A DNA stretch of 64,000 nucleotides from an uncultured Bacteroidia bacterium (GCA_902774295.1 CACYHP010000001.1:682001-746000); one strand, 5' to 3'. Counted from the stretch's first letter, positions 49,837 to 59,265 are shown. Notes: a model not told the origin generated them from the sequence alone. Translations and numbers: made by a program.

Positions 49837-51321
49837 CTATTCTTTTATCCATTTGCCGGATTCAGCAACCTTGCCGTTGGCAATCACTTTCCAGATATAA
49901 GTCCCAGAGGACCAATAGGATGTATTGATGATGGTGATATTGCTGGTGATTTCCTGATTATAAATCTGTTTTCCACTCATATCATAGATTTCCACATGGG
50001 TGTTTTGTAAAGCTGTGCGGATATTTAAAACATCTCTTCCCGGATTAGGATAAGCAATAGCTAAAGCGAAACCTGCATCATGGGCTTCCTCGATGCCGTC
50101 GAAGATGGCATGCGATAGTTTGAAGATGGCATGTTGCATCTCTCCTGATTTGCGGTCTTTTCCGGCAGTGGAGACCAGGCAGTCGCCTGACTCGATGACG
50201 AGGATGCTGTATGGAACCACCATACGCTCTACGTTGTGGTAATAAATCTCACCAACGATGTTCAGGTTTCCGTCGAGCATAGCAACATAGAAGTTGTCGG
50301 ATTCGGGATCGTAGCCTCCCCAATCGGTATTCATATAGCTGCACATAAATATGTTTTCTCCATGGAAATCAATGGCTTCGCATAATGCCATTTGGTCGTA
50401 TTCCGTTGGAGTATATGGTCCCAAAACACATTTCGTCTGAGTGAAATCAGGATTGAATTGCCCCATATACACATCAGCCTTTATTTCGGGATTGCCATTA
50501 AAAGCTGGAAAACTCACATCAGAAATCAGATACACTTTGTCGGTTTCTGGGTGAACCGCAAAATATTCGTAATGAGGCCGGTAGATTCCAATTGCCTGAT
50601 TGTAGATGCTATGTTTGGTGTCAACAACATTCAGGCTGTCGTCGAAAAAGACGCACTCCGAATTGACATCTTTGGCATCGGGGTCTTCCATCACAAGGCG
50701 ACAACCCGAAGCGCCTCTTTCGGGCGGCAACAAACTGGTGGTGGCGCGGCTGGTGATTTCAGACCATTGGTGAGTGATCTCGCCAGCTTCGTTATAGCGC
50801 ACCATCATTTGAACACTATGGTTTCCTTCGATGTAAACGCCCGAAACGAACGTGCTCCCGTCGTCGTTAGGAAGCCATGCGAAATTCCACCAGTTGTCAT
50901 TTGTGATTTCTTCAGGGAAAGGAAATGCATCCGCGAACTCGAAAGTGGTGAGCTCGAAGTCTTCGGAAATGGAGACCTTGTAAACGGTAGGATGATCCGG
51001 GCCTTTCACATAATAGAAGCAAAGACCGCCGTCGCTCATCCTGAAAAACTTGCTTTCGGTGAGGAAATAACAGGTGTTTGTGTAGCTGTGCCACAATTCG
51101 TAATCAATGATGTTGCCTTCCTCATCGATGATTACAGCGTAGAGCCCGACACCGCTTTCAACGGCGTTGAGGATGATTTGACCATCGCTCCATTGGTCTA
51201 TGTGATAGACAATCAGTGTTGGCGACGGAAGGATTTCTTCTGGTTCGTTCACTTGGGCTTGCATTCGCACCCCTCCCATCATCAGGAACGCAAGCAGGGT
51301 GTAAATTTTAGTTGCTTTCAT
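49837..51321 (-). CDS. Secreted protein with type IX sorting domain (cargo paralogue 3)
   Basis: A 494-residue protein with signal peptide MKATKIYTLLAFLMMGGVRM, very like that of the M14 peptidase, then beta-rich units (SEFFRMSDG-type repeats, MVRYNEAGEITHQWSEITSR, IDFHGENIFMCSYMNTDWGG). The C-terminal sorting domain YPNPGRDVLNIRTALQ to VAESGKWIKE matches the other cargo proteins almost word for word. Function unknown. Short gaps on both sides put it in the same operon as its neighbours. Confidence 0.85.
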   Translation of the reverse strand: MKATKIYTLLAFLMMGGVRMQAQVNEPEEILPSPTLIVYHIDQWSDGQIILNAVESGVGLYAVIIDEEGNIIDYELWHSYTNTCYFLTESKFFRMSDGGLCFYYVKGPDHPTVYKVSISEDFELTTFEFADAFPFPEEITNDNWWNFAWLPNDDGSTFVSGVYIEGNHSVQMMVRYNEAGEITHQWSEITSRATTSLLPPERGASGCRLVMEDPDAKDVNSECVFFDDSLNVVDTKHSIYNQAIGIYRPHYEYFAVHPETDKVYLISDVSFPAFNGNPEIKADVYMGQFNPDFTQTKCVLGPYTPTEYDQMALCEAIDFHGENIFMCSYMNTDWGGYDPESDNFYVAMLDGNLNIVGEIYYHNVERMVVPYSILVIESGDCLVSTAGKDRKSGEMQHAIFKLSHAIFDGIEEAHDAGFALAIAYPNPGRDVLNIRTALQNTHVEIYDMSGKQIYNQEITSNITIINTSYWSSGTYIWKVIANGKVAESGKWIKE

Positions 51322-51325
51322 ATTA

Positions 51326-53080
51326 TTATTGTTTTATCCATTTTCCGCTTTCCGCTTCTCTGCCATTGGCCATCACTTTCCAAACATACATTCCGGAGAC
51401 CCAGTTTTCGGAGTTGATAGTTGTGATATCGCTCATTACATCTTGGTTATAAATCATCCTTCCCATCATATCATAGACTTTGATTTCAGCGTTCTGCAGA
51501 TCGGTTTTAATGTTGAGAATGTTTTGTCCCGGATTCGGGAAAGCCCAAACAATTGCGGTATTGTCTTGAATCTCTTCAACCTCAGCATATTCAACCGGTA
51601 TCGGAATCGGTAAGCCGCCATTCACGCCTTCAGTATCCTCAACCCAGACGCATTGTCCCATTGCGCCGGCATTCAACGCTTCAAGAAAATCGTATGTATC
51701 GTACTGTTGCGCTTTAAGTATCCACGATGTTGCAGTCGTCCCTTCATGGAAACGGGTTGAATAGGGGAGCAAGACCCATGTACTTGTTTCCAAATTGTAA
51801 ACATGTTCTGTAGCTAAAGTCTCATCGCTGCTCCAATAGCAATTTTTTACTAAGGTATCACTACATATCGCGGGAACGATATAGCCGTACCATTTGCTTT
51901 GAATAAGGGTTGTTGTCCAGGGGTATATATTGCCGGCATTATATACGTTTTTGATATATCCGTCGGTAGGCGGCGTGCTCATGATACCACCCATCTGAAT
52001 GAGTAACGGATCTCCACTGGTGAAGACAGCTGTCAGTTCACCACGATTGAAACAATTGTAGATGGTGCCGTCGGCTCCCGAGATGCCGCCAACCATAATT
52101 TCATCATCGTTGACACCAGTAAGAAGCGCTGCGTTGCCGCAACATGACATCACGGTAGTTATCGCCGTACCGATGATGCCACCTGTATTCATGCCACCTG
52201 TGACCGTGCCCGACTCGTGATTAAAACAATTGGTGATAGAGCAATCCAGTCCGCCTTGTCCCGCCATGCCTCCTGCGGTTCCTTCTGAAACGATTTCACC
52301 GTAGTTGTCGCAATTTTTGATGATAAATGCTCCATTGCCAACCATACCCACCATGCCTCCGGAAAAAGTCCAACCGTTAATAGAGCCATAATTAACACAA
52401 TTGTCTATGACAAGGTTGCCGTTACTGACAACTGTCTTTCCAGCTATGCCCCCAGTGCATTCGTTTTCGGAAACTATAGCATGGTTCACGCAGTTTTTAA
52501 TGAAAACAGTGTCGCTGACGTTAACTTCGCATTGTCCAACCAAGCCACCGCTTGGCTTAGCACTGAAAATCTCTATCAGACCGTCAACCGAACAGTCAAA
52601 GATATTGGTGTTTTTGGCTTTTCCAACAAGGATACCACCTATGGCGGTGTACACCAATGCCTGCTCATATTCCAAGACAGTCGCCTTTTCCAAAATGGTG
52701 TTTTTAATAGTGGCGTTCTCAGTGACTGCGAACAATCCTGAGATTTTTTGTCCGTTTTCATATAAACCGCTGATAGCATGATTGTTACCATCAAATAAGC
52801 CTGTGAATGAGCCGGTGCTGCCTATTGGGGTCCATAGCAGAGAGTCGCCATCATTTAATATGATGTCGTTTGTGAGGATATAACAGACGTCACCGCCAGT
52901 GCCGTTGTTGGTCTGCTGTGCTAAAAACGCCAATTGTTCCGCTGTTGCAATCTGGTAAGGGTTTTCGGCAGTGCCGTCGCCACCGTCGTAAGCGTCGGCG
53001 ACGGTGCCGTTCCAAGGTGTCTGCGCCCCGCACATCATCGCGAAGGCAAAAATGACTGTCAAAAGTAATTGTTTTTTCAT
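51326..53080 (-). CDS. Secreted GLUG-motif protein with type IX sorting domain
   Basis: A 584-residue protein that opens the cargo operon. Signal peptide MKKQLLLTVIFAFAMMCGAQ, then the GLUG-type N-terminal segment (AENPYQIATAEQLAFLAQQT) and many GGxxGxxx repeats with Cys-containing strands (about 90-380), and a sorting domain YPNPGQNILN-like ending in AESGKWIKQ. The repeat layout is shared with the protein at 34276-35913. GLUG proteins are typically large surface adhesins. A -7 box TAATTTTGC lies on the minus strand (53117-53125), 37 bases upstream. Confidence 0.87.
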   Translation of the reverse strand: MKKQLLLTVIFAFAMMCGAQTPWNGTVADAYDGGDGTAENPYQIATAEQLAFLAQQTNNGTGGDVCYILTNDIILNDGDSLLWTPIGSTGSFTGLFDGNNHAISGLYENGQKISGLFAVTENATIKNTILEKATVLEYEQALVYTAIGGILVGKAKNTNIFDCSVDGLIEIFSAKPSGGLVGQCEVNVSDTVFIKNCVNHAIVSENECTGGIAGKTVVSNGNLVIDNCVNYGSINGWTFSGGMVGMVGNGAFIIKNCDNYGEIVSEGTAGGMAGQGGLDCSITNCFNHESGTVTGGMNTGGIIGTAITTVMSCCGNAALLTGVNDDEIMVGGISGADGTIYNCFNRGELTAVFTSGDPLLIQMGGIMSTPPTDGYIKNVYNAGNIYPWTTTLIQSKWYGYIVPAICSDTLVKNCYWSSDETLATEHVYNLETSTWVLLPYSTRFHEGTTATSWILKAQQYDTYDFLEALNAGAMGQCVWVEDTEGVNGGLPIPIPVEYAEVEEIQDNTAIVWAFPNPGQNILNIKTDLQNAEIKVYDMMGRMIYNQDVMSDITTINSENWVSGMYVWKVMANGREAESGKWIKQ

Positions 53081-53241
53081 AGGACTAAGTTTAAATCATC
53101 AATCTTTCTTATCCTTGCAAAATTATAATAAAAATTCGCTAAAAAAGCAACAGGAGACTGGCAATCCACAAAAATTTTTAAAGTTGTGATTGTAAATCAA
53201 AGAGTTGTGAAATTTTAATCCACAAAAAAGTTGGCATGGAA
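53081..53241. other. Intergenic region with the cargo operon promoter
   Basis: Holds the -7 box TAATTTTGC (minus strand, 53117-53125) upstream of the GLUG gene. Further left are repeated ATCCACAAAAA and GTTGTGA words between about 53164 and 53230 that may be part of a regulator site; no hairpin with a T-tract is seen. Confidence 0.5.
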
Positions 53242-54669
53242 TTAGTGGAAAATCTTTTCCAAATCGTCGGTTTGCACCTTTTTCTTTATTGCTGTGCGGT
53301 ACTTCGCCACAGTGTTTTCCTTGAGGTGCATGATGTCGGCGGTTTCTTTCAGGCGGAACGAGAAAAATGAAAGGATGCAGATGTCGAGCTCCGTGTCGCT
53401 CAAATCGGGATGAGCGGCGCTGAGTTTCGCCATGGCATCGGGATAGGCGGTGTTAAACTCATTGCGGATGCGCTCCATCTTGTTGTTGTGCCGGTCGCTG
53501 AAGATAGCTCGGCCTTTGAGCCGCAAAGCCTCATAATCCTTGTCTTTTATGGTGTTGAGATGGCGTTTCTTCCAAATGAAATAAAATGCCACAACGACAG
53601 CTGAGGCTGTAAAAATTATTACAATCAACCAAACTACATTGGCGCTTTTATCAGACTTGTCAAGGCTTTGCAGATAGGCATTTAGAATCGGCAATGCATT
53701 GGTGTTATGATGCCTGTCTACAATTTCCTTTTCGTTTGATGTCTTCAACATTGAGAGATATGGCGCAGCTTTCAGAGTGTCGCCAATCTTTTCCCAACAG
53801 TCTGCCAAACCTGCCACAGACTGTTTCCGGATATTATGGTCAGGTGTCTGAAATGCCACTTCCAGTTCAGTGATAGCAGTTTGGTAGTCATGCTTCTGAT
53901 AATAAACGAAGGCCTCTTCCAAATAAGTCTTATGATATAGCAAAACATCATTGTTAATCAATGACTTGGCTATATTAAAATGATATATTGCCGAGTCATA
54001 TTGATGACTGTGACGCAGACAATTGGCGTAGGTGTTTTCAAGATATGCCCGTTCCAGCGGATACCGTAGTGCATCGGCAATATCCAAACCCTTATGGCAA
54101 TACATGTAGGCTGTGTCGCCTTCGCCTGCCTTGCCTAAGCGCTCGTATGTGATGCCAAGGTTGGAACACGAACGTGCTATCCATGCGGTGTCGTTAGCCC
54201 GTGTGGCATAGTCTAAGCCAAGCATCGCAAAACGCTTGCAAGCGCTGCCATCAGAGAAATTGAACGCTATCCTTGAATTGATGTAATAAATTTTGCTGCG
54301 CAATTGAAAATCATCAAAATTCTCATCTAAAATCTTCAACGCTTCTACCAGATGCTTCGCTGCTTTTTCTGAAACATGATTTTCGCCAAACTGCAGCGCA
54401 CCTATGAGATAATGGCATCGAGCCTGCATCCATAAGTTGCGCCGGCTGTTGTTTTCTTTGTAATATTCAAATGCCGGCAGAATTATTGAATCGTTGAAAT
54501 CGTAGTAATAAAAGCCGGTGATGAGAGAGTCAATGGAGTCGAGGGTTTTTGTATAGGTGAGGTCTTGCGGCGAATTGGAGTTAGGTTCACGAAAATTGTC
54601 ATAATGATCGCAACTCGCAATAAATGCAAGGAAAAATGCGATTGACAATATGGCAATAATTCTTTTCAT
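53242..54669 (-). CDS. Lipoprotein-type TPR transmembrane regulator with HTH domain (2)
   Basis: A 475-residue paralogue of the regulator at 43957. Lipoprotein signal peptide MKRIIAILSIAFFLAFIASC, TPR helices (about 35-330, such as WIARSCSNLGITYERLGKAG and TYLEEAFVYYQKHDYQTAIT), a transmembrane helix (NVVWLIVIIFTASAVVVAFY, near 342-365) and a C-terminal LuxR-like helix-turn-helix (ILSFFSFRLKETADIMHLKE then NTVAKYRTAIKKKVQTDDLE). The order implies a periplasmic sensor and a cytoplasmic DNA-binding head. It stands just upstream of the cargo operon, a natural target. Confidence 0.85.
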   Translation of the reverse strand: MKRIIAILSIAFFLAFIASCDHYDNFREPNSNSPQDLTYTKTLDSIDSLITGFYYYDFNDSIILPAFEYYKENNSRRNLWMQARCHYLIGALQFGENHVSEKAAKHLVEALKILDENFDDFQLRSKIYYINSRIAFNFSDGSACKRFAMLGLDYATRANDTAWIARSCSNLGITYERLGKAGEGDTAYMYCHKGLDIADALRYPLERAYLENTYANCLRHSHQYDSAIYHFNIAKSLINNDVLLYHKTYLEEAFVYYQKHDYQTAITELEVAFQTPDHNIRKQSVAGLADCWEKIGDTLKAAPYLSMLKTSNEKEIVDRHHNTNALPILNAYLQSLDKSDKSANVVWLIVIIFTASAVVVAFYFIWKKRHLNTIKDKDYEALRLKGRAIFSDRHNNKMERIRNEFNTAYPDAMAKLSAAHPDLSDTELDICILSFFSFRLKETADIMHLKENTVAKYRTAIKKKVQTDDLEKIFH

Positions 54670-54675
54670 AATTAT

Positions 54676-54704
54676 GTAGAGACGCCATAATATGACGTCT
54701 CTAC
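54676..54704. terminator. GTAGAGACG palindrome between ackA and the regulator gene
   Basis: GTAGAGACG and CGTCTCTAC form nine-base arms; the plus-strand side runs into a seven-T tract. The same arms recur inside the coding sequence at 34418-34445 and in part at 28483. Confidence 0.6.
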
Positions 54705-54723
54705 CGTTTTTTTATGATTCTCG

Positions 54724-55923
54724 TTATTTCACCAAGTCGAAGGTATCCTTAGCAATCATATATTCCTCATCTGTAGGATATACAACCACTTTCACCTTTG
54801 AGTCAGGTGTTGAGATGACGGCTGCGTCGCCCATGATGGTTTCGTTCAGCTTCTTGTCGAGTTTGATGCCGAAGAACTCCATGTTCTCGAGGATAGCTTC
54901 GCGCATGAACCATGCGTTCTCGCCGATACCGCCTGTCATCACGAGGACGTCCATGCCGTTCATGATGGCTGCGTAGGCGCCGATGTATTTCTTCACGCGG
55001 TGTGCGAACATGTTGAAGGCGTAGGTGCAGCGTTCGTCGCCGGCGTCACGGCCAGCGCGCACGTCACGCATGTCCTGTGAGTTGCCGGTGATGCCGATGA
55101 GACCTGACTTCTTGTTCACCAATGTGTTCATCTCCTTGGTGTTATAACCTTCCTTGTCCATGATGTACATGAAAGCGCCGAGGTCGAGGTCGCCGGTGCG
55201 ACTGCCCATCACGAGGCCTTCAACAGGGGTGAAGCCCATTGATGTCTCCACCGACTTGCCGTTTTCGACTGCTGCGATGGAAGCGCCACTGCCGAGGTGG
55301 CATGTGACGATCTTTGTGTTTTTCCAGTCTCTTCCGACGTATTCAGCGGCTTTCTCAGCGACGTATTTGTGGCTGGTGCCGTGGAATCCGTAGCGGCGTA
55401 CACGATATTTGTCGTAGTATTCGTAAGGAATAGCGTAGAGATATGCCTCTGGTGGCATGGTGGCGTGGAATGAGGTGTCGAACACCGCTGCCATCGGGAT
55501 GCCCGGAAGCACTGCCTGCATTGCTGCGATGCCTTGCAAAGCGCCTGGGTTGTGCAATGGGGCGAGGTCGCAGAGGTCCTTGATCTGGTTGATGACATTG
55601 TCGTCGATGCGGACGCTGTGGGTGAACTTCTCGCCGCCATGAGCCACGCGGTGACCCACTGCCTTGATTTCCTTCAGGTCGCTGATGACACCGTATTCTT
55701 TATTTGTAAGTGCCTGAAGCACAATCTTGATACCTTCTGTGTGGTTCGGGATAGGAAGCTGCTCATAGTGCTTCTGACCGTTCCATTTGTGGGTAAATTC
55801 GCCCATCTCGAGGCCGATGCGCTCCAATAAACCCTTGGCTAATACCGAGTGGTTCTTTTCGTCCATCTCAATCAATTGATACTTGATTGATGACGAACCG
55901 CAGTTTAAAACTAATATCTTCAT
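54724..55923 (-). CDS. ackA: Acetate kinase
   Basis: A 399-residue cytosolic kinase that converts acetyl phosphate and ADP to acetate and ATP. N-terminal MKILVLNCGSSSIKYQLIEM, the YGFHGTSHKYV motif, the phosphate-binding HLGSGASIAAVENGKSVETS and the C-terminal TGGIGENAWFMREAIL are present and full length. It lies 18 bases downstream of pta in the same direction: the two genes form the standard acetate and ATP generating pair, fed by the acetyl-CoA of the pyruvate:ferredoxin oxidoreductase at 8.2-11.8 kb. Confidence 0.98.
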   Translation of the reverse strand: MKILVLNCGSSSIKYQLIEMDEKNHSVLAKGLLERIGLEMGEFTHKWNGQKHYEQLPIPNHTEGIKIVLQALTNKEYGVISDLKEIKAVGHRVAHGGEKFTHSVRIDDNVINQIKDLCDLAPLHNPGALQGIAAMQAVLPGIPMAAVFDTSFHATMPPEAYLYAIPYEYYDKYRVRRYGFHGTSHKYVAEKAAEYVGRDWKNTKIVTCHLGSGASIAAVENGKSVETSMGFTPVEGLVMGSRTGDLDLGAFMYIMDKEGYNTKEMNTLVNKKSGLIGITGNSQDMRDVRAGRDAGDERCTYAFNMFAHRVKKYIGAYAAIMNGMDVLVMTGGIGENAWFMREAILENMEFFGIKLDKKLNETIMGDAAVISTPDSKVKVVVYPTDEEYMIAKDTFDLVK

Positions 55924-55941
55924 GATAATTTTTTTTAATTA

Positions 55942-56952
55942 TTACTTTTTCTGTGCGATAGCCTGGTTACAGGTGATGGCGACGAGTTTATAGACATCGT
56001 CGATTGAGCAGCCACGGCTGAGGTCGTTGCAAGGTTTTGCGAGACCTTGGAGCACTGGGCCCACTGCTTCGGCGCCGGCGAGACGCTGCACGAGTTTATA
56101 AGCGATGTTACCAACCTCGAGGCATGGGAATACCAATGTGTTGGCTTTTCCTGCCACTGGGCTGCCTGGAGCCTTGCTTGAGCCGACTGATGGCACGATG
56201 GCGGCGTCAGCCTGGAGCTCACCGTCGAGGACGAGGTCAGGACGGCGTTCCTGTGCGATGCGTGTGGCCTCGATGACTTTGTCGACGACTTCGTGTTTTG
56301 CCGAGCCCTTTGTTGAGAAGCTCAAGATAGCTGTCACAGGGTCGATCTTGGCGATAGCCTTGGCAGTGTCGGCGGTGCAGATGGCTATTTCTGCAAGCTG
56401 TTCGGCTGTCGGCATAGGTGTCACTGCGCAGTCGGCGAACACCATTCTTCCGTTAGTGCCGTAAGGGCAGCCTTCCGGTAAGAACATTGTGAAAGCGCCT
56501 GAGACACATGTCACGCCAGGGACAGTCTTGATGATCTGCAATGCCGGGCGGAGCATGTCACCTGTGGTTGAGCGGGCGCCGCTGACGAGGCCGTCGGCTT
56601 CACCGGCTTTCACCATCAAGATGCCGAGGTACATGAAGTTGCCTGCGAGGTCGTATGCCTGCTCAGGTGTCATGCCTTTGCTCTTGCGGAGTTCGAAGAG
56701 GAGGTCGGCGTATTTCTGGCGTTCAGGGTTGGTTTGTGGGTCAATAATACGGGCCTTGCTGATGTTTTTGAGTCCAAACTCGGTCGTCATGTCGGCGATC
56801 TTCTGGGCTGGTCCGATCAAAATGACGTCGGCGATGCCGTCGGCAATGATGCGGTCGGCTGCCTTCAATGTTCTTGGTTCATCTCCCTCAGGGAGCACGA
56901 TGCGCTGTTTGTTGGCTTGCGCATTAGCGATAATTTCTTCAATAAGTCCCAT
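55942..56952 (-). CDS. pta: Phosphate acetyltransferase
   Basis: A 336-residue enzyme that turns acetyl-CoA and phosphate into acetyl phosphate for AckA. It is the compact single-domain PTA form, without the N-terminal regulatory domain found in long Pta. LVSGARSTTGDMLRPALQII, ILSFSTKGSAKHEVVDKVIE and the acyl-CoA site stretch PVAGKANTLVFPCLEVGNIA are typical. It is the first gene of the pta-ackA operon, with a -7 box (TATTTTTGC, minus strand, 56997-57005) about 45 bases upstream. Confidence 0.97.
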   Translation of the reverse strand: MGLIEEIIANAQANKQRIVLPEGDEPRTLKAADRIIADGIADVILIGPAQKIADMTTEFGLKNISKARIIDPQTNPERQKYADLLFELRKSKGMTPEQAYDLAGNFMYLGILMVKAGEADGLVSGARSTTGDMLRPALQIIKTVPGVTCVSGAFTMFLPEGCPYGTNGRMVFADCAVTPMPTAEQLAEIAICTADTAKAIAKIDPVTAILSFSTKGSAKHEVVDKVIEATRIAQERRPDLVLDGELQADAAIVPSVGSSKAPGSPVAGKANTLVFPCLEVGNIAYKLVQRLAGAEAVGPVLQGLAKPCNDLSRGCSIDDVYKLVAITCNQAIAQKK

Positions 56953-56996
56953 TACTCAATTATTTATAGATTTAAAAATTCTCTAAAAATTATTTC

Positions 56997-57005
56997 GCAA
57001 AAATA
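56997..57005 (-). promoter_or_regulatory. -7 box of pta-ackA
   Basis: TATTTTTGC on the minus strand, about 45 bases before the pta ATG. Confidence 0.5.
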
Positions 57006-57038
57006 CAAACCTTCTATTAAAAATCCAAATTTTTTCTA

Positions 57039-57047
57039 TATTTTTGC
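57039..57047 (+). promoter_or_regulatory. -7 box of the DUF4271-hemD operon
   Basis: TATTTTTGC, 25 bases before the ATG at 57072; divergent from the pta-ackA promoter. Confidence 0.5.
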
Positions 57048-57071
57048 ACAATAAAATTATTAAGAAATTCG

Positions 57072-57809
57072 ATGGGAGAAATTACTGATTTTCAATTAGT
57101 TACTGAAAACATCGCCTCGACGCTCGAGCCAAGCCTGCGTGTGGTGGAGTATATTTCGCCCTCGTGGAATTTCATTGTCGTTTTCATGGCAATGCTGTTT
57201 ATGGTGCTCAACAAACAGCTTTATAACATGCGTTTCCACATGATGCTGTCGGTTCTGACACAGTCGCATGACAGCGAAAAGATTATGCGTGAATGGAACC
57301 CTATCGTGAGTCTTAACGGCTTCACGGTGTTCGTGTCGTACATCGCACTGCTTGCCTTGATTGTGCAAAAAATCGTAGTGGTTTATTCAGGAAACACTAT
57401 ACTTTACAACAATTTCGGCTTCTATCTCGACATCTGCACCTTCATCGCCATGATTTGTATCTTCCAATACCTCGTGGTGTCGCTCTACGGCTGGCTTTTC
57501 CGCATCGAAGCCGCCACCACGCATCAGGAGGTGACGCATCTCTCCACAATGACGATTCTCAACATCGTGATGATAATATTCGGACTCATCCTGATTTTTT
57601 ATCCGACAAAATTAATTTTAATAATAACGATATCTATTGTATTGATAATCACGGCAATTCGAATAATAAAAACTTTTTTTGAGTTCCGAATGTTATCAAA
57701 GATGAATTTATTGAATAATTTTTTGTATTTTTGCACACTCGAAATTGCACCTATTTCAGTAGCCATCACGATGGTGTGCAGATTGGTCGCAACTGATTGT
57801 GTATTATAG
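57072..57809 (+). CDS. DUF4271 family membrane protein
   Basis: A 245-residue inner-membrane protein with about six hydrophobic segments (near 33-50, 82-102, 115-140, 155-190 and 210-240). The opening IASTLEPSLRVVEYISPSWN and the FNPIVSLNGFTVF-like loop fit DUF4271, a Bacteroidota family of unknown function. It lies upstream of hemD (27-base gap), followed by rnpA and yidD, a gene order known in this phylum. No catalytic residues can be seen, and the link to haem synthesis is only by position. Confidence 0.82.
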   Translation: MGEITDFQLVTENIASTLEPSLRVVEYISPSWNFIVVFMAMLFMVLNKQLYNMRFHMMLSVLTQSHDSEKIMREWNPIVSLNGFTVFVSYIALLALIVQKIVVVYSGNTILYNNFGFYLDICTFIAMICIFQYLVVSLYGWLFRIEAATTHQEVTHLSTMTILNIVMIIFGLILIFYPTKLILIITISIVLIITAIRIIKTFFEFRMLSKMNLLNNFLYFCTLEIAPISVAITMVCRLVATDCVL

Positions 57810-57836
57810 GTTTATATAAAAACGTGTTTTTGAAAA

Positions 57837-58601
57837 ATGAAGATTAAAAACATTCTCGTTTCACAGCCGAAGCCGGTTGATATTTCCAAAACTCACTTTG
57901 AAAGTATCATCAAGAAATATAACGTAAAGATTGATTTTGAGAAATTTATTAAGATTGAAGGCGTAGAGGCGTCGGAGTTGAGGCAGGACCACGTGAAACT
58001 CACCGATTATACGGCCATCATCTTGACAAGCCGCAACGCAGTCGACCATTTCTTCCGCATCGCCAAGGAAATGCGCTACACCGTGCCGGATGACCTCAAA
58101 TATTTCTGTGTAAACGAATCGACAGCATTGTATCTCCAGCATTATATCCAGTTCCGCAAACGTAAGATTTTCTTCGGAAACCAGACGTTCGCAGACCTCG
58201 TCGAGATAATGAAAAAACATCGTGAAGAGACTTATTTCCTGCCGACTTCAAACATCGTGACAAGCGAAGATTATGTCGGAATGATGACAGAGGCGAAGCT
58301 CAACTTCAAAAAATCGTTGCTGTTCCGCACCGTGCCATCAGATTTACACGAAATCGACATCACAAAATACGACATGCTCGTGTTCTTCAGCCCAGCCGGT
58401 ATCGACTCGCTGAAAATCAACTTCCCTAACTTCGTTCAGGGAGAGGTTGCTATAGGAACTCTCGGCTCATCAACAGCCAAAGCCGTTACCGACGCCGGAT
58501 TCAACCTTAGCTTCAGCGCACCGACCAAGACAGCCCCTTCAATCACAATGGCTATCGAGGAATATCTTGAGGCTGAAATCAAAAAAGCAAAGAAAAGATA
58601 A
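57837..58601 (+). CDS. hemD: Uroporphyrinogen-III synthase
   Basis: A 254-residue protein of the HemD family, which closes and inverts ring D of hydroxymethylbilane to make uroporphyrinogen III, the branch point to haem, sirohaem and cobamides. The fold of two alternating domains is visible: ILVSQPKPVDISKTHFESII at the start, YTAIILTSRNAVDHFFRIAK in the first domain, and VFFSPAGIDSLKINFPNF with AIGTLGSSTAKAVTDAGFN in the second. HemD enzymes are poorly conserved; the call rests on these motifs and the DUF4271 neighbour. The next gene starts directly on the stop. Confidence 0.9.
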   Translation: MKIKNILVSQPKPVDISKTHFESIIKKYNVKIDFEKFIKIEGVEASELRQDHVKLTDYTAIILTSRNAVDHFFRIAKEMRYTVPDDLKYFCVNESTALYLQHYIQFRKRKIFFGNQTFADLVEIMKKHREETYFLPTSNIVTSEDYVGMMTEAKLNFKKSLLFRTVPSDLHEIDITKYDMLVFFSPAGIDSLKINFPNFVQGEVAIGTLGSSTAKAVTDAGFNLSFSAPTKTAPSITMAIEEYLEAEIKKAKKR

Positions 58602-58994
58602 TTGGAACTCAAGGAAGGATTACCGAAATCGCAGCGCATCTATCTGAAAAAAGCTGTCCAGACTTTATTTGAAGAAGGAAAAGGGTTTTCGTTGTATCCT
58701 TTCAGAGTGATTGTACATCTGTATGATGCTGAGAATCAGGAAGATGCACTTCCGAGGATTCTCGTCTCCGTTTCCAAAAAAAGATTTCATCACGCCATAA
58801 AACGCAACCGTGTCAAGCGCCTGATTCGCGAAAGCTGGCGCAAAAACAAGGCCGAGCTGATGAAATTATGCCAATCGAACAACAAAACACTCGATGTTGC
58901 GTTTGTTTATAATGCCACAGTCATTCTTAAATATGAAGAGATTGAGGCTAAGATGAAGATTGTGGTTGAACGTTTGGTTGAGAAACTATGTTGA
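58602..58994 (+). CDS. rnpA: Ribonuclease P protein component
   Basis: A 130-residue basic protein that assists the catalytic RNA of RNase P in cutting tRNA leaders. The signature [20 protein letters not shown] (about 66-86) is intact. The start is a TTG at 58602, touching the hemD stop with no gap, so translation is coupled. yidD follows with a seven-base overlap, as in many bacteria. The RNA component is not seen in this window, nor are rpmH or dnaA. Confidence 0.94.
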   Translation: MELKEGLPKSQRIYLKKAVQTLFEEGKGFSLYPFRVIVHLYDAENQEDALPRILVSVSKKRFHHAIKRNRVKRLIRESWRKNKAELMKLCQSNNKTLDVAFVYNATVILKYEEIEAKMKIVVERLVEKLC

Positions 58995-59221
58995 AATTCA
59001 TAATAAAACTACCGGCAAATTTCCTGATACTGCTGATAAAAATATATCAGTACACGCTCTCGCCTTTCATAGGGCGCAACTGCCGCTATACTCCGACGTG
59101 CTCCAACTACGGCATCGAGGCAATACGCAAATACGGCGCCATCAAGGGCGGCTGGCTGACAATAAAAAGAGTGGCATCGTGTAACCCTTGGGGCGGCTCA
59201 GGATACGACCCGGTGCCGTAA
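58988..59221 (+). CDS. yidD: Membrane protein insertion efficiency factor YidD
   Basis: A 77-residue membrane-associated protein that helps YidC insert proteins in the inner membrane. An N-terminal amphipathic stretch ([20 protein letters not shown]) and the invariant core [20 protein letters not shown] are present, with the ending [20 protein letters not shown]. Its ATG overlaps the end of rnpA by seven bases. Downstream (59225-59265) is a GTTAAGAGT-type spacer repeat before the protease gene. Confidence 0.95.
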   Translation: MLKFIIKLPANFLILLIKIYQYTLSPFIGRNCRYTPTCSNYGIEAIRKYGAIKGGWLTIKRVASCNPWGGSGYDPVP

Positions 59222-59224
59222 TAG

Positions 59225-59265
59225 TTAAAGTTAAGAGTGAAGAGTTGAGAGTGGAGAGTTAAGAT
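59225..59265. repeat. GTTAAGAGT-type spacer repeat
   Basis: A run of four imperfect units of the type AGTTAAGAGTGAAGAGTTGA between yidD and the protease gene, similar in kind to the run at 37915-37980. Nothing else is seen in this 97-base gap. Confidence 0.5.
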
